Assembly (NCBI GenBank): GCA_020002185.1
Contig: CM034533.1
Coordinates: forward strand, 46,846,643 to 46,910,642
Direction of reading: 5' to 3'
Source of the DNA: Paraescarpia echinospica
Lineage: Eukaryota; Annelida; Polychaeta; Sabellida; Siboglinidae
Length of the DNA stretch: 64,000 nt
Shown here: positions 61,773 to 64,000 of the stretch, one piece after another
Numbering within the stretch: the first letter of the stretch is position 1
How the letters are laid out: each line of letters starts with the position of its first letter
Notes under the pieces: model-generated
What the model was told of the DNA's origin: nothing
Seen by the model: only the letters and a program-made list of their open reading frames with translations
Database searches by the model: none
Translations under genes and position numbers: made by a program

Positions 61773-61995
61773 GCGTTTTTAACTGTGTAGGTGGCTTTGT
61801 TTCCTAGCTTGTGCAATCTTATGTCGTATTGTACAACAAATGTGAGGCATCGTTTTGCAAATAGAACAGCTGAACATTTTATAATTGCACATAATATACT
61901 GTTTACATTACGATATTGTAGTGAATGTATATTAAATATAGATCAATTGACTAGGATACATCAGAAATTAAAGCAGCTGAAACGTATATATCTAC

Positions 61996-62114
61996 CTGCT
62001 GTGTTCACAATGGAGTTGTTGTCGAAGTTGGTATTGAATGTATAGCAGATTCCGGCGTCAGTTTCAATCAACTTGAAATCTTCGTGGCTGCAAGACTTCC
62101 CCCTCCAGCGACAA
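61996..62114 (-). CDS. DEG/ENaC channel gene B, exon equivalent to gene A exon 4
   Basis: A 119-bp exon with acceptor AACGTTAG and donor GTAGAT. Encodes CRWRGKSCSHEDF ... GICYTFNTNFDNN. Same length, phase and splice positions as the gene A exon at 16-134, with seven base and five residue differences. From here to the stop codon the seven gene B exons give 766 codons in one uninterrupted frame (including the stop). Upstream exons of gene B lie beyond 64 kb; by analogy with gene A they should code the region after TM1, TM1 and the N-terminus. Confidence 0.95.
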
Positions 62115-62119
62115 CTAAC

Positions 62120-64000
62120 GTTACGTAGCAACAATACATGTAGTTTACTAGAGATCAACAAAGAGCATATAATACTAGCTTGCCCATATAGGCCGCAAGG
62201 TGAACCTGGGAAATGTGCTTAGAAATGAAATTTCGTTCCCACTTCTCGGGGACGAAGATTTCTTTGCGGCATTAAGAAGTAAATAACGTGCCCAACATTG
62301 TGTTAAAGGCTTAATTGAGAATTTGTGCCAGTTTAAAAGTTTAACTCGAGTTTATGTCGAACTATTGCGTTTTTTGCAGAGCAGTAATTTTTGAATCTAG
62401 ACAAATCAGAGTCCCTGTTTACGTCATATGACACGACAAAATGGCTGCGTCCATGCCAAAATGAATTTTGACGTCGTGTCTGGAAAGAACGCTTTATGTA
62501 CATGTTTGCATTATCCGGCTGGTTACTTGTGGTAGATGGAATAAATATCGTGAAAGTCCGGAATTGGATGTCATCAAAGTTGTGTTCACTGGCAGTAATA
62601 TTCATGTTGATACACAGCCAGATTTCATCCTAAAAGTACTCAATTTCAACTCTGATGTAATTTGTAAAGCATACCATTTCGAGAGTGAGGGAATGTTTAT
62701 GGCCTGTAGCAGTGTAGGATTTCCAGACTTTAGTTTCGCATTTCCGAAAATGTGTTCTTTCAGACCAGAATGGCATGGTCAATCAAACGATAATGACAAC
62801 GTACGACATACGTGTTGGTGAAGTGTTGCCTGCCATCGTGTTGTTTAATACAAGACGTTTTCCTCAAAGTGTATGAGGTACGAAGACAAAGGTTAACCTG
62901 CCCAATTTCGAGCACCTTGTCATTTATAATGATGTAGTGCAGCCAACATATATAACATAACAGTATTTACACTGAATGAGTATTGTGGTGGTTTTGATAG
63001 GCCAACCAGTATTGACAATAGCAAGTGAGAGCTAAGCCTAAGTATAAACATTAACCGATGTCATGCAGAATCAAGCAAAAAACAAGAATATCAACTTCAA
63101 CGTACTTTACTTAAGAGTTTGTTAACATCTGCATTTGGTGAAATAGTGGACGTGCTTTTATTGTTGACTGTAGTAGTAGTAGTAGTAAAGTAAATTAAAT
63201 GATTGGCACTTGAATAAGCTGTCTTACTGTTGATCAGTACAACTAATAATGTAGTTGACCCAAGGCTTGTGTAAGCTTACAGGATTTGTGTCTAGACTAA
63301 GTAAGTAAGAATCGCACGTATAAGCATGAATTTGACTACATGGTCAATTTTACAGACAAATGAAGAGTCATCAGATCAGACTTGGATAAATTAAACAGAA
63401 ACTGTAAAACGTTAGACCATTTCAGGGGGTGAATGTATCAACTTAACTCGTAAATTAAAAGATCAGTTAGAGAGACACTTTGCAATCATTGTATAAAACA
63501 TACGTATTTACGATAATATGCATGGCCCGCATGGCATGGCCATGGGTAAGTTTCAACAAGACACAATGCCAAATCAACTCTCTCAATGTTCATAACGTAT
63601 TAAGTTCATTGCAATAACCATGTGTGAAATAACAAAAACGGGAATTGGAAATAATACATTGAGGTACATCATAAGTTTGTCAGAACAAACATACCAAATG
63701 AATTATCAGTTTTGTAAATATGTCTCAACTTTATCCACTTTCATTTAGCTAAGACCAGAATCCATTTTACTTTAGCTAGGCATACTCCTCATAGTCAGTC
63801 TTGCAACTAACAAGGATAAGAAACTATCCCCTTAAGGTTGTTATCCATGAATAGCATCGTCCCCTTCGTTGCATACGTTCACACCTCCTCAATTAGGTGA
63901 CACTGTTCTGGGCTAGTCTCAATGTGTCAGTGTACTTCATACAATTCTGACATTAACATGTAAGCAAAACTGTACAACGCATGATGTACACTACATTTCT
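62120..64000. other. Gene B intron, no additional gene seen
   Basis: Minus-strand ORF at 62,333-62,605 resembles the one at 352-681, but both intron copies are equally conserved outside the ORFs and the residues differ strongly, so they are not exons. Confidence 0.5.

Larger units (their letters stand above)
61980..64000. repeat. Right copy of the ~2-kb segmental duplication
   Basis: Partner of 1-1,905, colinear up to the window edge. Holds a gene B exon plus its upstream intron. Differs by scattered substitutions, small indels and local insertions (for example a GTA triplet run at 63,166-63,188). Confidence 0.93.

Overview
The window is animal nuclear DNA: AT-rich, rich in introns, and full of LINEs, LTR-element remains, minisatellites and CA/GT microsatellites. 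The transposon mix (CR1 with a PHD-esterase ORF1, L2-like, jockey-like, Ty3/Gypsy) and two degenerin-type channel genes suggest a marine invertebrate. A lophotrochozoan is my guess, but no marker here fixes the species.

The host genes I can prove are two tandem paralogues of the DEG/ENaC (degenerin / epithelial sodium channel / ASIC) family, both on the minus strand. Gene A supplies its 5' half: exon 1 at 25.4 kb (cytoplasmic N-terminus with the His-Gly gating motif), exon 2 at 9.4 kb (TM1 and FPAVTICN), exon 3 at 7.5 kb, exon 4 at 0.1 kb. It then leaves the window on the left. Gene B supplies its 3' half: seven exons from 62.1 to 54.0 kb, ending with TM2, the Gly-Ala-Ser selectivity filter, the stop codon and a poly(A) signal. 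All exons were placed by canonical GT/AG sites and every junction keeps the reading frame. The first gene B exon seen (62.1 kb) is a near-identical copy of gene A exon 4. About 2 kb of sequence, introns included, is shared between the left and right ends of the window with an offset of about 61.98 kb, so a tandem duplication created the pair.

The most unusual object is the 1,573-bp exon of gene B (56,878-58,450). Between the conserved cysteine motif before the thumb/palm strand and the strand leading into TM2, where ASIC-type channels have roughly 20 residues, it carries an uninterrupted insert of about 490 residues. The insert looks helical and has seven N-glycosylation sequons and seven cysteines. 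I do not recognise it as any known domain.

Transposons fill most of the rest. Three copies of one CR1 family lie on the minus strand at 3.2-6.3, 12.7-14.4 and 30.2-33.5 kb. A second LINE type with a C-terminal zinc finger lies at 14.5-16.7 kb, with small RT fragments at 19.5-20.8 kb. A nearly full-length jockey-like LINE is at 21.2-24.3 kb (minus), with a relative at 44.3-47.5 kb (plus). An L2-like LINE (34.3-35.6 kb) abuts a decayed Ty3/Gypsy element with its 3' LTR (35.6-39.2 kb). Between 25.3 and 29.7 kb there is a rearranged block: outer direct repeats, a large inverted repeat, a 13 x 82-bp satellite at its centre, and a broken copy of the start of gene A exon 1.

The intervals 1.9-3.2, 6.3-7.4, 7.6-9.3, 9.5-12.2, 16.7-18.0, 18.5-19.5, 24.3-25.2, 39.2-41.4, 42.7-44.3, 47.5-49.0, 49.7-54.0 and 62.1-64.0 kb hold no gene I can defend. 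What is visible in them is listed below.
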